From DASQZK01 sp963771005 (GTDB lineage Bacteria; Bacteroidota; Bacteroidia; Bacteroidales; GCA-2748055), in contig CAVYRO010000002.1 of NCBI GenBank assembly GCA_963771005.1, forward strand, positions 248,001-312,000: 64,000 nt of DNA, in the 5' to 3' direction. A program made the translations under genes and the position numbers. Below are positions 18,207-27,023 of the stretch, piece after piece. Within the stretch, counting starts at the first letter, position 1; each line of letters opens with the position of its first letter. The notes beneath the pieces were generated by a model that saw only the letters and a program-made list of their open reading frames with translations, made no database searches and had not been told where the DNA came from.

Positions 18207-19196
18207 TTATAATTTGAATTCAACATTAAGAAAAAGGAAGGCAATGTCCGGGCCGTTTTTCGCGTAGGAATACCAATCCTGGTAGTTCAGGGCAAAACTG
18301 ACGCCCCTGACCGGCGAATATTGCACGCCCGAGATAACCGCACTCCCGTCCCGATTCAGATTCCATGGGATGTTTCCCCCCGGAAGAAGGCTGGAATTGA
18401 GCCAGTCGTACCTTCCGAATAATTCCCATTCATCGGAAAGGATCAGGGTTCCGTAGACCGAATATCCCTGCAGGTCATGACTGTCAACGAAGGCGAAGTT
18501 CTGCTGCAGGTTGTACTCGGCACCGAAACGGTACTTTCCCGTGTTATATCCGGCGAAAAAGGCATACGTGCTCTGGGTGATGTCCTTGTGGTTGAAATCG
18601 TAATAAACCCTCAGGGTAAGATCACTCACCGGCCTGAACGTGAGCCCGATCCCTGTTTTATAACTGTCGTCGGACTGCAGATTTTTATATCCTTCCCCGT
18701 TCGAAACAACAATATCGGCTTCAAACATATCATTGAAGGTGTAGGCAGCCCCGGCCCCGATGTCGGCACTGGGACCGAATTTATACTCGTCCTGGAAAGA
18801 TTTGAAAATATACCGGTAGCCCCAGAAATCCTCCTGCACCTTGAACTCCTGCATGTCGAACAACCCGAACCACGCCTTTATCTTTTCCCGGTGCCAGGTC
18901 AACGAGGCGTTCTTAAAATAGGCATACCGCCTTATCAGGGAATATTCCGACAGGTCTTCGGGGCTGCCTATATCCAGCTTGACTTCCGCATCAAAATTTT
19001 CATTTATGGCGTGTTTATATCCAAGGTAAACCCTGGTGATATCAAAGGCCGTGGAACGGTCGTCCTTCGTAAGACCCAGGTGAAAATTACTGTAAACCTT
19101 GAGAATCTCCCCGGGATCCTTATCCTGGGCATTTCCCTGGATATATGGGGCAGAAAGGAAAAGTATGGGCATGATGACCTGCCGTATTCCAATCAT
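18207..19196 (-). CDS. Outer-membrane porin, phosphate-selective-like (OprP/O type)
   Basis: 329 residues: a signal peptide (to about A23, IQGNAQ) and then a barrel of alternating beta-strands ending in NVEFKL. Segments such as FDITRVYLGYKHAINENFDA, LGWHREK-like strands and GIGLTFRPVSDLTLRVYYDF are typical of the phosphate-selective porin superfamily in Bacteroidota. The substrate is not visible in sequence. Its position next to a PhoB-like regulator and a PiT phosphate transporter makes phosphate uptake plausible (inference). It is divergent from the regulator at 19420, and the shared 223 bp intergenic region holds a direct repeat. Confidence 0.7.
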   Translation of the reverse strand: MIGIRQVIMPILFLSAPYIQGNAQDKDPGEILKVYSNFHLGLTKDDRSTAFDITRVYLGYKHAINENFDAEVKLDIGSPEDLSEYSLIRRYAYFKNASLTWHREKIKAWFGLFDMQEFKVQEDFWGYRYIFKSFQDEYKFGPSADIGAGAAYTFNDMFEADIVVSNGEGYKNLQSDDSYKTGIGLTFRPVSDLTLRVYYDFNHKDITQSTYAFFAGYNTGKYRFGAEYNLQQNFAFVDSHDLQGYSVYGTLILSDEWELFGRYDWLNSSLLPGGNIPWNLNRDGSAVISGVQYSPVRGVSFALNYQDWYSYAKNGPDIAFLFLNVEFKL

Positions 19197-19283
19197 ATTC
19201 CTATTTTTTAATTAACATGATCCGGCTGCAGTTCACGGGATGCTTTACCAGCAGCCGGACAATATTACGCATATCCGGAAAAA

Positions 19284-19326
19284 CTTATGATAAATTAAAA
19301 TAAATTTAAGTTTAAGCTTATGATAA
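19284..19326. promoter_or_regulatory. Direct repeat CTTATGATAA, 33 bp apart, in a divergent promoter region
   Basis: CTTATGATAA occurs at 19284-19293 and again at 19317-19326, with start-to-start spacing of 33 bp, or three times 11 bp. OmpR/PhoB-type regulators bind head-to-tail sites with about 10-11 bp phasing, so this is a candidate operator for the regulator encoded 94 bp downstream or for the divergent porin. The spacer is AT-rich (TTTAAGTTTAAG). No experimental consensus for this lineage is known to me. Confidence 0.45.
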
Positions 19327-19419
19327 CTTCAGGTTTTCTTAATAGAAATTTTTCACCACCTTTATTTCCGTTCGAAGCATTTGTTTTATATTTATGGGTT
19401 CTTACCTAAACCATTTCCC

Positions 19420-20115
19420 ATGGATTTTGGCAAATACAAAATACTTCTGGTTGACGATGAGGAAGACATACTGGAATTTCTGAGTTACAATCTGGAAAAA
19501 GAGGGATTCCATACCTTCCGTGCCCACAATGGGTTGGAGGCAATCGATCTGGCCAAAAAAAATGAACCCCATCTCATCCTGCTCGATGTCATGATGCCGG
19601 GTATGGACGGCATTGAGACCTGTGAAGAATTACGTAAGATCCCCGGTTTGAACAATGCACTTATTGCCTTTCTCACCGCAAGGGGAGAGGACTATAGTCA
19701 GATAGCCGGTTTTGATGCCGGGGGGGATGATTATATCACCAAGCCAATCAAACCAAGGCTCCTGATCAGCAGGGTCAAAGCCCTCCTGAAGCGCTATAAA
19801 AAAGTTTCGCGGGATATCGTAAAGGAAGGAGTCTCGCAGCAGGTGGATGATATCATCATCGATAAGGAAAGGTATATCGTGATCGTAAAAGGAAAAGAAC
19901 TTTTTCTCCCCAAAAAGGAATTTGAATTGTTAAACCTGCTTCTCTCCCGGCCGGAAAAAGTTTTTACGCGGGAGGAGATCTTCGACAATGTCTGGGGCGA
20001 CAACATCATCGTCGGCGATCGCACCATTGATGTCCACATCCGGAAACTACGGGAAAAACTGGGAAATGATTATATCCGTACGATCAAGGGAGTCGGATAT
20101 AAATTTTCGGTTTGA
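19420..20115 (+). CDS. PhoB-like response regulator (OmpR family) 1
   Basis: 231 residues. The receiver domain (residues 1-125) has acidic pocket D12-D13, phospho-acceptor D56 (LLDVMMPGMDG), Thr in FLTARGED and Lys in YITKPIKP. The C-terminal winged helix (residues 135-231) includes EFELLNLLLSRPEKVFTREE and VWGDNIIVGDRTIDVHIRKL. The frame is open from a TTG at 19381, but the domain starts at MDFGKYKILLVDD, so ATG 19420 is chosen. It is closely similar to the regulator at 22670. No histidine kinase is adjacent. Its stop faces the PiT gene stop 49 bp away. Confidence 0.93.
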   Translation: MDFGKYKILLVDDEEDILEFLSYNLEKEGFHTFRAHNGLEAIDLAKKNEPHLILLDVMMPGMDGIETCEELRKIPGLNNALIAFLTARGEDYSQIAGFDAGGDDYITKPIKPRLLISRVKALLKRYKKVSRDIVKEGVSQQVDDIIIDKERYIVIVKGKELFLPKKEFELLNLLLSRPEKVFTREEIFDNVWGDNIIVGDRTIDVHIRKLREKLGNDYIRTIKGVGYKFSV

Positions 20116-20164
20116 TTATCCCGGGAACCGGTTCATGTCCTGACAGATCAGCCGGGCGTACTTA

Positions 20165-22441
20165 TTAAACCGTTATTTTTCTGGTTGTGAAGTCTTTACT
20201 TCCCTGGCTTATAAATTCTCGTTGCGATTCCAGCACGTTTGTGAGGTACAAAAGCATATTTTTAGATTCGGATAGTATATCGAGGTAAACCAGAGTTACC
20301 TTGGTGCCCTTACCTGCTTTTTTCAGGGTTTTTACCTGTTTTTTCCTCAGGTCGATGGTCATATCCATCAGGTCATTCCTCATTTTTTTGAATTCTTCCA
20401 GATGTTCATAGGAATTTTTCTTCAGAATGGTAAGCGCATAGTTGAAATATTCCGACATCTTTTCGTTAAACTTCATCAGTTCATCTGTCTGAATGGGACT
20501 CAGCGGCGGATGGTTATTATCGACGTGATTGTAAAGGGGCTGGATGAAATAATACAATCCATTCGTGGTCTCCCTGAGGTAGTCAATTACCTGCACGTAA
20601 TGAGGGCCCGATTCGATCTCGTCCTCCTGCATCTTGCGGATTGTCAGGTGAACATGATTCTTGAGGCCTTTTGTCTCTTTATTCAGGTCCTTTGCCTCTT
20701 TCCGGATCGCCGAGAGTTCCTTTCTTTTCTCCTTCGAAAAATTAAGGATGGACATGTAATAGAGTTTGGCGACCTGGATGATGATCCTTGTAACAGTTTC
20801 CGAACATGATTCAATGATATTTTCCCTGCTCAGTTCACCTCCTGGAGCATTATCGCCGGCAAGGGCTTCTGCCTGACGTTTCTTATGGACGGAATGTGTT
20901 TTGAACACCACGAAAATTGAAAGTGCGATAAGAGCGAAAATAACCACCATTCCTCCAAAATAAATGAGTACGGCGAGAAGGAATGCTGCCGTGAAGGCGG
21001 TCAGTGCTGTGAGAAACCATCCGCCAACGACGGTAAGCATGCCTGAGATCCGGTATACGGCGCTTTCCCTGCCCCAGGCCCCGTCGGAAAGGGATGTTCC
21101 CATAGCCACCATAAAGGTTACATATGTTGTCGAAAGAGGCAGACGGAGAGATGTAGCAGTACTGATCAGGATGCTGGCCACCACAAGGTTAACCGACGCT
21201 CTGACCAGGTCAAAGGCCATAACCTCCTTTTTTTTCCCGGGCTCTGTGGCTGCCAGTGACTGGTCAAACCTCCGGGAGATAAAATGCTGCACTCTTTGAG
21301 GAGTATATTTACTTATAAAAGAGCTGAGATCGACGGACCATCTGACGAGGAAGCGTGAGAGGGCGGACGACTCAAAGCGTTCCGAACCTTCATACTGCCG
21401 GCTAAGGTCAACCGTGGTGGCCGTAACCGATCTCGATTTACGCGAAAAACGTAGCGTAAGTGACATAATGACACCGGCTATGAGCAGGAGAAAGGTCGGG
21501 GTCCTGACCTTACCGTTAAGACTCTCCATCAGGAAGCTCCCTGCCTCTGCCCCTGCATGGTGCGAAAATACCTTGAAGGATTCGAACCCGGCCAGCGGAA
21601 CCCCGATAAAGTTAACCAGGTCATTTCCGGCAAAGGCCATCGCAAGGGCAAAGGTGCCGAAAAGCACGATCGGCTTGAGAATATTTACCCTGGTAAACAT
21701 TACGATGAGCTGAAACAGAACCGCACCCCCGATGAAACTGTAAATAACGATATTGTTGGCATTGGACGTAATCCAGTTTACCATACTCTCACTGGTGAAA
21801 GAAGCGCCGCTCACGCCTTTGACGAGAAGAAAATAGGAAATGGCGGAAATGGAAATACCTCCCCAGATACCTCCCCAGTACCGGATAGTCCTTGTGATAC
21901 GGAAAGAGAAAAACAACCGGATGATCCACTGGACAATGGCCCCGACGCTAAAAGCCACCAAAACGGAAATGAATATGCCCGAAATAATTCCGAGAGCCTT
22001 CGCCGAATTGATGTAATTAGCCAGTTCACTCAGGCCCTGGGATGCTTTACTGATCTTGATCACGGATACTGCGACGGCCGAACCCATGAGTTCAAAAACG
22101 ATCGATACTGTGGTTGAGGTGGGGAGGGCAAAGGTGTTGAAGAGATCCAGCAGAATGATGTCAGTCATCATCACTGCCAGGAATATTACCATGATCTCCG
22201 AAAAATAGAACCTTTCGGGATTGAAAATGCTCTTCCTGGCAACTTCCATCATCCCGCTGGAAAATGTAGCCCCGACGATAACGCCGAGCGCTGCAACGGC
22301 AATGATGATCTTAAAGGGTGCTGCCTTGGACCCGATAGCGGAATTGAGAAAATTGACGGCATCATTGCTGACACCGACGATGAGATCAGAGATCGCAAGC
22401 GCGAAAAGAACGACCACGATAATAAGGTAATAGTATTCCAT
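20165..22441 (-). CDS. Inorganic phosphate transporter, PiT family, with C-terminal PhoU-like domain
   Basis: An inner-membrane phosphate:cation symporter of 758 residues. The duplicated PiT signature is present: GVSNDAVNFLNSAIGSKA near residue 23 and FAGNDLVNFIGVPLAG in the second half, plus LPTSTTVSIVFELMGSAV and RLPLSTTYVTFMVAMGTS. Some ten or more hydrophobic segments run to about residue 530. The last 220 residues are a charged, helical soluble domain (RENIIESCSETVTRIIIQVA, MQEDEIESGPHYVQVIDYLR) resembling PhoU, which probably regulates the transporter from the cytoplasm. It lies between two paralogous PhoB-like genes, convergent with one and divergent from the other. Confidence 0.93.
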   Translation of the reverse strand: MEYYYLIIVVVLFALAISDLIVGVSNDAVNFLNSAIGSKAAPFKIIIAVAALGVIVGATFSSGMMEVARKSIFNPERFYFSEIMVIFLAVMMTDIILLDLFNTFALPTSTTVSIVFELMGSAVAVSVIKISKASQGLSELANYINSAKALGIISGIFISVLVAFSVGAIVQWIIRLFFSFRITRTIRYWGGIWGGISISAISYFLLVKGVSGASFTSESMVNWITSNANNIVIYSFIGGAVLFQLIVMFTRVNILKPIVLFGTFALAMAFAGNDLVNFIGVPLAGFESFKVFSHHAGAEAGSFLMESLNGKVRTPTFLLLIAGVIMSLTLRFSRKSRSVTATTVDLSRQYEGSERFESSALSRFLVRWSVDLSSFISKYTPQRVQHFISRRFDQSLAATEPGKKKEVMAFDLVRASVNLVVASILISTATSLRLPLSTTYVTFMVAMGTSLSDGAWGRESAVYRISGMLTVVGGWFLTALTAFTAAFLLAVLIYFGGMVVIFALIALSIFVVFKTHSVHKKRQAEALAGDNAPGGELSRENIIESCSETVTRIIIQVAKLYYMSILNFSKEKRKELSAIRKEAKDLNKETKGLKNHVHLTIRKMQEDEIESGPHYVQVIDYLRETTNGLYYFIQPLYNHVDNNHPPLSPIQTDELMKFNEKMSEYFNYALTILKKNSYEHLEEFKKMRNDLMDMTIDLRKKQVKTLKKAGKGTKVTLVYLDILSESKNMLLYLTNVLESQREFISQGSKDFTTRKITV

Positions 22442-22505
22442 TGATCGGTTAAGTCTAAATTCAAGGCAATATTATTGAATTAATACAAATTGAGTATTAA
22501 CCGAA

Positions 22506-22538
22506 TGTTAATATAAAATGAACTGTTTGTTAATGGTT
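22506..22538. promoter_or_regulatory. Candidate PhoB-type operator: TGTTAAT repeats in 11 bp phase
   Basis: The 228 bp between the divergent PiT and regulator genes contains TGTTAATATAA (22506), AATGAACTGTT (22517) and TGTTAATGGTT (22528): three consecutive 11-mers, with units one and three sharing TGTTAAT. PhoB family proteins bind tandem half-sites spaced 11 bp apart, and the enterobacterial half-site TGTCAT is similar. A -7-like TAATTTTG at 22610-22617 lies downstream, toward the regulator at 22670. Confidence 0.45.
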
Positions 22539-22669
22539 CGGAGTTACAGGCATAATTAAAATTAGCATATTGATAAAGTAAAATTAACCCTGGTATAAAT
22601 AACCAGCTTTAATTTTGCAGAAAGCGATTTTCCCGGCCTGATACAAAAAAAAATAAATCTCAGGGGATC

Positions 22670-23365
22670 ATGGATGAAAATATGTACAGGATCCTTATCG
22701 TTGATGATGAGGAAGACATTGTTGAATTTGTAAGTTATAACCTCAAAAGGGAGGGTTTTAAGGTGGATGTTGCCAGGAATGGCAGGGAGGCTTTGCAAGC
22801 TGCAATAATGTTTTGTCCCCACCTCATCCTCCTCGATATTATGATGCCGGAGATGGACGGGATTGAAACCTGTGAAGAGATCAGGGCCATCCCTTCACTT
22901 TCGGATACCCTTATTGCATTTCTGACGGCCCGCTCTGAAGATTATACACAGATAGCAGGATTCTCGGCCGGGGCAGACGACTTCATCACCAAACCGGTAA
23001 GGCCCAGGGTACTGACGAGTCATATCAAAGCCCTTCTCAAAAGATACCACCCAACTACCGATACACCCGGGCGATTATCAACCACCCAAAATGGAGATGA
23101 ACTTGTTGTAGACCAGGAAAAACATATTGTCCTCTACCAGGGAAAAGAGCTTGAACTGCCAAGGAAGGAATTCAATCTCATCACGCTCCTTACTTCCAAA
23201 CCTTTCCGTGTTTTCACCCGGGATGAGATTTTCAACCATCTCTGGGGTGACGACGGCTATGTCAATGACCGTACCATTGATGTATATATCCGGAAGCTCA
23301 GGGAAAAGATCGGTACCGGCAGGATAAAAACCATCAAAGGCGTTGGTTACAGGTACGAGATCTGA
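22670..23365 (+). CDS. PhoB-like response regulator (OmpR family) 2
   Basis: 231 residues, the same length as the paralog at 19420 and very similar throughout. Receiver residues are D12-D13, phospho-acceptor D56 (LLDIMMPEMDG), Thr in FLTARSED and Lys in FITKPVRP. The DNA-binding wing includes DEIFNHLWGDDGYVNDRTID and IRTIKGVGYRYEI-like sequence. It is divergent from the PiT gene and separated by 228 bp with candidate operator repeats. No sensor kinase is nearby. The stop is 18 bp from the stop of the convergent TPR gene. Confidence 0.93.
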   Translation: MDENMYRILIVDDEEDIVEFVSYNLKREGFKVDVARNGREALQAAIMFCPHLILLDIMMPEMDGIETCEEIRAIPSLSDTLIAFLTARSEDYTQIAGFSAGADDFITKPVRPRVLTSHIKALLKRYHPTTDTPGRLSTTQNGDELVVDQEKHIVLYQGKELELPRKEFNLITLLTSKPFRVFTRDEIFNHLWGDDGYVNDRTIDVYIRKLREKIGTGRIKTIKGVGYRYEI

Positions 23366-23383
23366 AGACAACCAAACATTGCT

Positions 23384-24727
23384 TCATTTCATTTTCACCG
23401 TAGTACTTTCATTGATCCAGCAGTTAAACGTATAATTGTCTCCCTCCTTCAGGCTTCTGAAAAAGGAATCTTCCACGGAAGGGTAGCTGGATTTATACTG
23501 TGAGATAAGTCCGGAAGCTTTTTGCACGCTTGAGGGATCGGCTTCCTTAGCTTTCATGCAATAATCCGTGGCAAGCCAGTAAATGGCCTTCCGGTCGAAA
23601 TCCTCTCCGCTGCAACTCCCGATGCCGGAGATGAAGGCGTTGGCAATTACGAAATAGGGTTCACCCCATCCGGGTTTGTTTTCGATAGCCTTGAGGGCTG
23701 CGTCACGGGCTTCGGGATATTTTTCCAGTTTGCTCACGAGGATGAGGGATTTCTGGTAAAGGTAGCTTGCCTTCAGTGAGGGCTCCTTTTCAGCTGCTAT
23801 TGCCATGTCAAGATACTCAACGGCCTTTGGATAATTCTCCTTCTTTATGTTAAACCTCGCCAGTTCATAAGCTCTGCCGGCATCGGGATCAAGCTTGAAA
23901 AGTTTTTCATTCACCGAGGCATATAACTCAGAATTGTCGCAACCGGCACCTGACAGAAGACCGGAGGCAATCCTGAGAAGGGCCGGGTTATTTTCAACAT
24001 GTTCGAAATTTTCGGAAAATGCTTTTTCAATGACGGCGCAATCCTGTATTCCCGAGTTGCCGGCAATCTTATCGATCGACTCTGTCACACGATCAAATTT
24101 TGAGGGATTTCCTCCCTGATTTTTCTGTTGCTCAACAAGGTTCCTGGCCATAAAATAATTGCCAAGAAAGGTCGCTTCATCGATCTGTCCCGCCTTCATC
24201 ATCACGATCCCTGTCTGAACCAGGCCTATAATTACATTGAGATCGGTTTCCGCACCGGAGACTGTGGCTGATCTTAGAAAAGCTTCGTAAGCTTTACCGT
24301 ACTCACTGTCGTTATACCTGATGATATCGATACCTTTTCTTCCGAGTACATACCCCTCTTCACCGAAATACCGGATCCTGTTGTCGTAATTCATCATAAG
24401 GGTGTCAAAGTAGGCTGCCTGCAGAGCTGCATCCTTGGTTTCTTCTATAAGCTTCCTGAAGATCTTCACCCCGGAGATATAAATGTTTTTGCTTGCCTCC
24501 GGGCAATTCTTATAAACATTTCTCCAGGCAGGCAGGGCATATTCATACATGTCGATCTTAATGTATTCCGACATGGTTGAAAGATCAGCGGCACAACTGA
24601 TCCTTGAGGTACTGTCAGATCCATAAACAGGATTTTCGTAGGGAGGCAAATCCTGTGCCCGGACCACCAGGGAGGAAAGCAGGCTAAGATAAGTGGCTAG
24701 TACTTTTAATTTTAAGTACTGTTTCAT
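23384..24727 (-). CDS. Secreted tetratricopeptide-repeat protein
   Basis: 447 residues. An N-terminal signal (VLATYLSLLSSLVVRAQ) is followed by helical repeat sequence. TPR-like units are clearest at residues 270-400 (AYELARFNIKKENYPKAVEY, EKYPEARDAALKAIENKPGW, GEPYFVIANAFISGIG). Cys residues in SCAADL, KNCPEA, SGAGCDN and GSCSGEDF may form periplasmic disulfides. It resembles TPR proteins common in Bacteroidales with no assigned function, and probably acts as a periplasmic scaffold. A perfect palindrome lies 34 bp upstream of the ATG. Confidence 0.8.
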   Translation of the reverse strand: MKQYLKLKVLATYLSLLSSLVVRAQDLPPYENPVYGSDSTSRISCAADLSTMSEYIKIDMYEYALPAWRNVYKNCPEASKNIYISGVKIFRKLIEETKDAALQAAYFDTLMMNYDNRIRYFGEEGYVLGRKGIDIIRYNDSEYGKAYEAFLRSATVSGAETDLNVIIGLVQTGIVMMKAGQIDEATFLGNYFMARNLVEQQKNQGGNPSKFDRVTESIDKIAGNSGIQDCAVIEKAFSENFEHVENNPALLRIASGLLSGAGCDNSELYASVNEKLFKLDPDAGRAYELARFNIKKENYPKAVEYLDMAIAAEKEPSLKASYLYQKSLILVSKLEKYPEARDAALKAIENKPGWGEPYFVIANAFISGIGSCSGEDFDRKAIYWLATDYCMKAKEADPSSVQKASGLISQYKSSYPSVEDSFFRSLKEGDNYTFNCWINESTTVKMK

Positions 24728-24760
24728 AACTTGGGGATTAGGTTTAAAAAGAACTTATGA

Positions 24761-24783
24761 TTTGCATACAAAAAGTATGCAAA
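24761..24783. promoter_or_regulatory. Perfect 9 bp inverted repeat upstream of the TPR gene
   Basis: TTTGCATAC, a 5 bp AAAAA spacer, then GTATGCAAA: a perfect dyad with arms 24761-24769 and 24775-24783, centred about 45 bp upstream of the leftward TPR gene. The symmetry and AT-rich spacer fit a homodimeric repressor site. No regulator gene is adjacent. The intergenic region of 234 bp also serves the divergent gene at 24962. Confidence 0.5.
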
Positions 24784-24961
24784 GATTATGAATGACATCC
24801 GCGTAACCATTTCCCGGCTTTCTACGTATTTTTCATGGACCGAAAATATGAAATTCAGAGATTAAAACTAAATTTTTCTTTTTTTAAAAATTTTAGTACT
24901 TTTAAGATGTTGATTTGCAGGGGTTGAGAAGGATTGAACGATCATCAAAACCTTCAGAATC

Positions 24962-26104
24962 ATGAAAAAAAACAAATTCCTGGTGGTTATTATCGCAGTA
25001 ATCATCTTCCTGCCGTTCCTTGGCCGTTTTATTTGGGCTTTGCAGAAGAGCAGGCAGATGGAGATTATGATCGTCAATAAAACCGTATTGGGAGATTCCC
25101 ATAATGAAGTCAAATCCCTCAGCTGGGTTCTGAACTTTAACAAGATACTCAAAACCGACAATACCCGTTATAATTTTAACCGGGATTATTACGGCTACCA
25201 TCCCGACGCACCCGCTGAAGAATGGAAGATCCGTTCCTTCAAATTGGCCGATTTGCCTGATATCAGGGAAAAGTATTGTGCCCTGTTTTATCTTGACAAT
25301 CAGGGTGTCAAAATGACTTCCGGCGACACGAAACCGGCTTCTGCATATTATGGGGGATTCAATCAGAATGACTATCTTCTCCTCCGGGAAATGATGAATG
25401 CAGGAAAGCTTGTCATTGCGGAATACAATTTCTTTTCTTCACCTACTGAGGAACTGGTACGTTACAATACTGAGCAGTTACTCGACATCCATTGCCTCGG
25501 ATGGAGAGGGAAATATTTTGCCAGTCTCGATCCGGAAAAATTGAAGGATGGCCTGGATCCGGTCTGGATCGACCGTTACAAGGAATATAATAACAGGAAT
25601 TGGGATTTTAGCGGTCCGGGCATAATCCTAATCAATGAAAAGCAGAATCGTCTCCTTATCCTGCCGAGGAACCAATGTATGGAAAAGGATTATCCGGTTG
25701 TGGTCACCGGGGAAAAATACGCAGAATCCCTCCATTTATGTAAAGAAAATGCTTTTACCGGTTGGTTTGCCGTCGTTTACCAGGGAGAAAACGAAGTGAT
25801 AAGCACTATCGACCTTAATCTTAATGAACAGGGAAAGGCCATCATGATGAAAAACGGCCTCGGATGCCGCTTCCCGGCGGTAATCAAATCGTCGCTCCAT
25901 CCTTTTTATTATCTTGCAGGTGATTTTTCAAAGACGCCTGTCTCTCTCGTATGGTCCCGTGTAAGGCTCGTCAATGATTTTATGCGTACCGTATCCGGGA
26001 AGATGTCTGGCAACCCTCACGTATTTTTCCAGGCGTATTATGTGCCGCTTATGTCGGCTGTCCTGAAGGAACATTATGCGGAGATGAAACAGGCAGGGGT
26101 CTGA
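24962..26104 (+). CDS. Membrane-anchored protein of unknown function
   Basis: 380 residues, not recognised. One N-terminal membrane segment (residues 5-27, FLVVIIAVIIFLPFLGRFIW) has a positive N-terminus, leaving a large extracytoplasmic domain. That domain alternates beta and alpha segments (MEIMIVNKTVLGD, KYCALFYLDNQGVKM, NDYLLLREMMNAGKLVIAEY, NFFSSPTEELV, GIILINEKQNRLLIL), suggesting a Rossmann-like or ThuA-like fold (inference). Cys residues are at CLGWRGK, NQCMEK and HLCKENA. It is divergent from the TPR gene and lies 60 bp before the nitrilase-family gene, so it may be co-transcribed with it. Confidence 0.8.
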   Translation: MKKNKFLVVIIAVIIFLPFLGRFIWALQKSRQMEIMIVNKTVLGDSHNEVKSLSWVLNFNKILKTDNTRYNFNRDYYGYHPDAPAEEWKIRSFKLADLPDIREKYCALFYLDNQGVKMTSGDTKPASAYYGGFNQNDYLLLREMMNAGKLVIAEYNFFSSPTEELVRYNTEQLLDIHCLGWRGKYFASLDPEKLKDGLDPVWIDRYKEYNNRNWDFSGPGIILINEKQNRLLILPRNQCMEKDYPVVVTGEKYAESLHLCKENAFTGWFAVVYQGENEVISTIDLNLNEQGKAIMMKNGLGCRFPAVIKSSLHPFYYLAGDFSKTPVSLVWSRVRLVNDFMRTVSGKMSGNPHVFFQAYYVPLMSAVLKEHYAEMKQAGV

Positions 26105-26164
26105 AACCGGGCTCTCCGGGAAAAAAAGCGCAGATCTGCGGGAAACGGTTAAAGAGGAAAAGCA

Positions 26165-26944
26165 ATGGAAAAACTGAGAATTGCCCTTGTCCAGGCCGAT
26201 CTGAAATGGGAAGATGCAGCAGGTAACCGGGATATGTTCGGACAGATGCTGGAGGGCTTGAAGGATAAAACCGATCTCATCATACTTCCCGAAATGTTCA
26301 CAACGGGTTTTTCGATGAATTCACGCCGCCTCGCCGAAACAATGGAAGGAGAAACCTTGCTTTGGATGAAGGAGAAGGCCGGTTCCCTGGGAGCCGTTGT
26401 CACAGGCAGCGTGATCATCCGTGAAAGCAACACCTTCTATAACCGTCTCATCTGGATGCGACCCGACGGCAGCTTTGCATACTACGATAAACGCCATCTT
26501 TTCCGGATGGGCGGTGAGCATCAATTTTACAGTGCAGGGCAGGAAAAGATGATCATAGATCTTAAAGGCTGGCGCATATGCCCCCTCATCTGTTATGATC
26601 TGAGATTTCCTGTATGGAGCAGGAATCGCGGTGACCTGGATATGATCCTCTATGTGGCAAACTGGCCTGCATCCCGCCGGGATGCCTGGAAGATCCTGCT
26701 GAAAGCCAGGGCAATAGAAAACCAGGTTTATGTTGCCGGCGTGAACAGGACCGGCACAGACGGCGAAGGAACCAGGTATATGGGCGATACGCAGCTGGTG
26801 AATCCGAAAGGCGAAGTGGTCACTGGTTTCGATCTCAGCTACCCCGGGATAACTATCACCGAAATTTCTCCCGCCGACCTTGAAGAATTACGCAAAAAAT
26901 TTCCAGTAGGCGACGATGCCGATGAATTTACCCTGAAGATCTGA
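26165..26944 (+). CDS. Carbon-nitrogen hydrolase, omega-amidase type (YafV/NIT2-like)
   Basis: A nitrilase-superfamily hydrolase of 259 residues. The catalytic triad is E43 (ILPEMFTTGF), K109 (YDKRHLFRMGGEH) and C143 (ICPLICYDLRFP). The TTGFSM and RHLFRMGGEH sequences match the omega-amidase group, which hydrolyses 2-oxoglutaramate or 2-oxosuccinamate and so repairs transamination by-products. Cytoplasmic; no signal peptide. It lies 60 bp after the unknown membrane protein and is convergent with slyD. Confidence 0.9.
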   Translation: MEKLRIALVQADLKWEDAAGNRDMFGQMLEGLKDKTDLIILPEMFTTGFSMNSRRLAETMEGETLLWMKEKAGSLGAVVTGSVIIRESNTFYNRLIWMRPDGSFAYYDKRHLFRMGGEHQFYSAGQEKMIIDLKGWRICPLICYDLRFPVWSRNRGDLDMILYVANWPASRRDAWKILLKARAIENQVYVAGVNRTGTDGEGTRYMGDTQLVNPKGEVVTGFDLSYPGITITEISPADLEELRKKFPVGDDADEFTLKI

Positions 26945-26962
26945 TTGTAAAGAAGGTGCACA

Positions 26963-26998
26963 AGAAATAAAAAAGCCGTCTGCTTTAGGCTGACGGCT
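26963..26998 (-). terminator. Intrinsic terminator of slyD
   Basis: On the minus strand AGCCGTC (26998-26992) pairs with GACGGCT (26980-26974) around an 11 nt loop and is followed at once by a T-rich run, TTTTTTATTT. It lies 26 bp beyond the slyD stop, in the right orientation. The opposite strand has no T-run after the stem, so it serves slyD rather than the convergent hydrolase gene. Confidence 0.85.
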
Positions 26999-27023
26999 CA
27001 GTGTAGTCACGTAAAACTCATTC

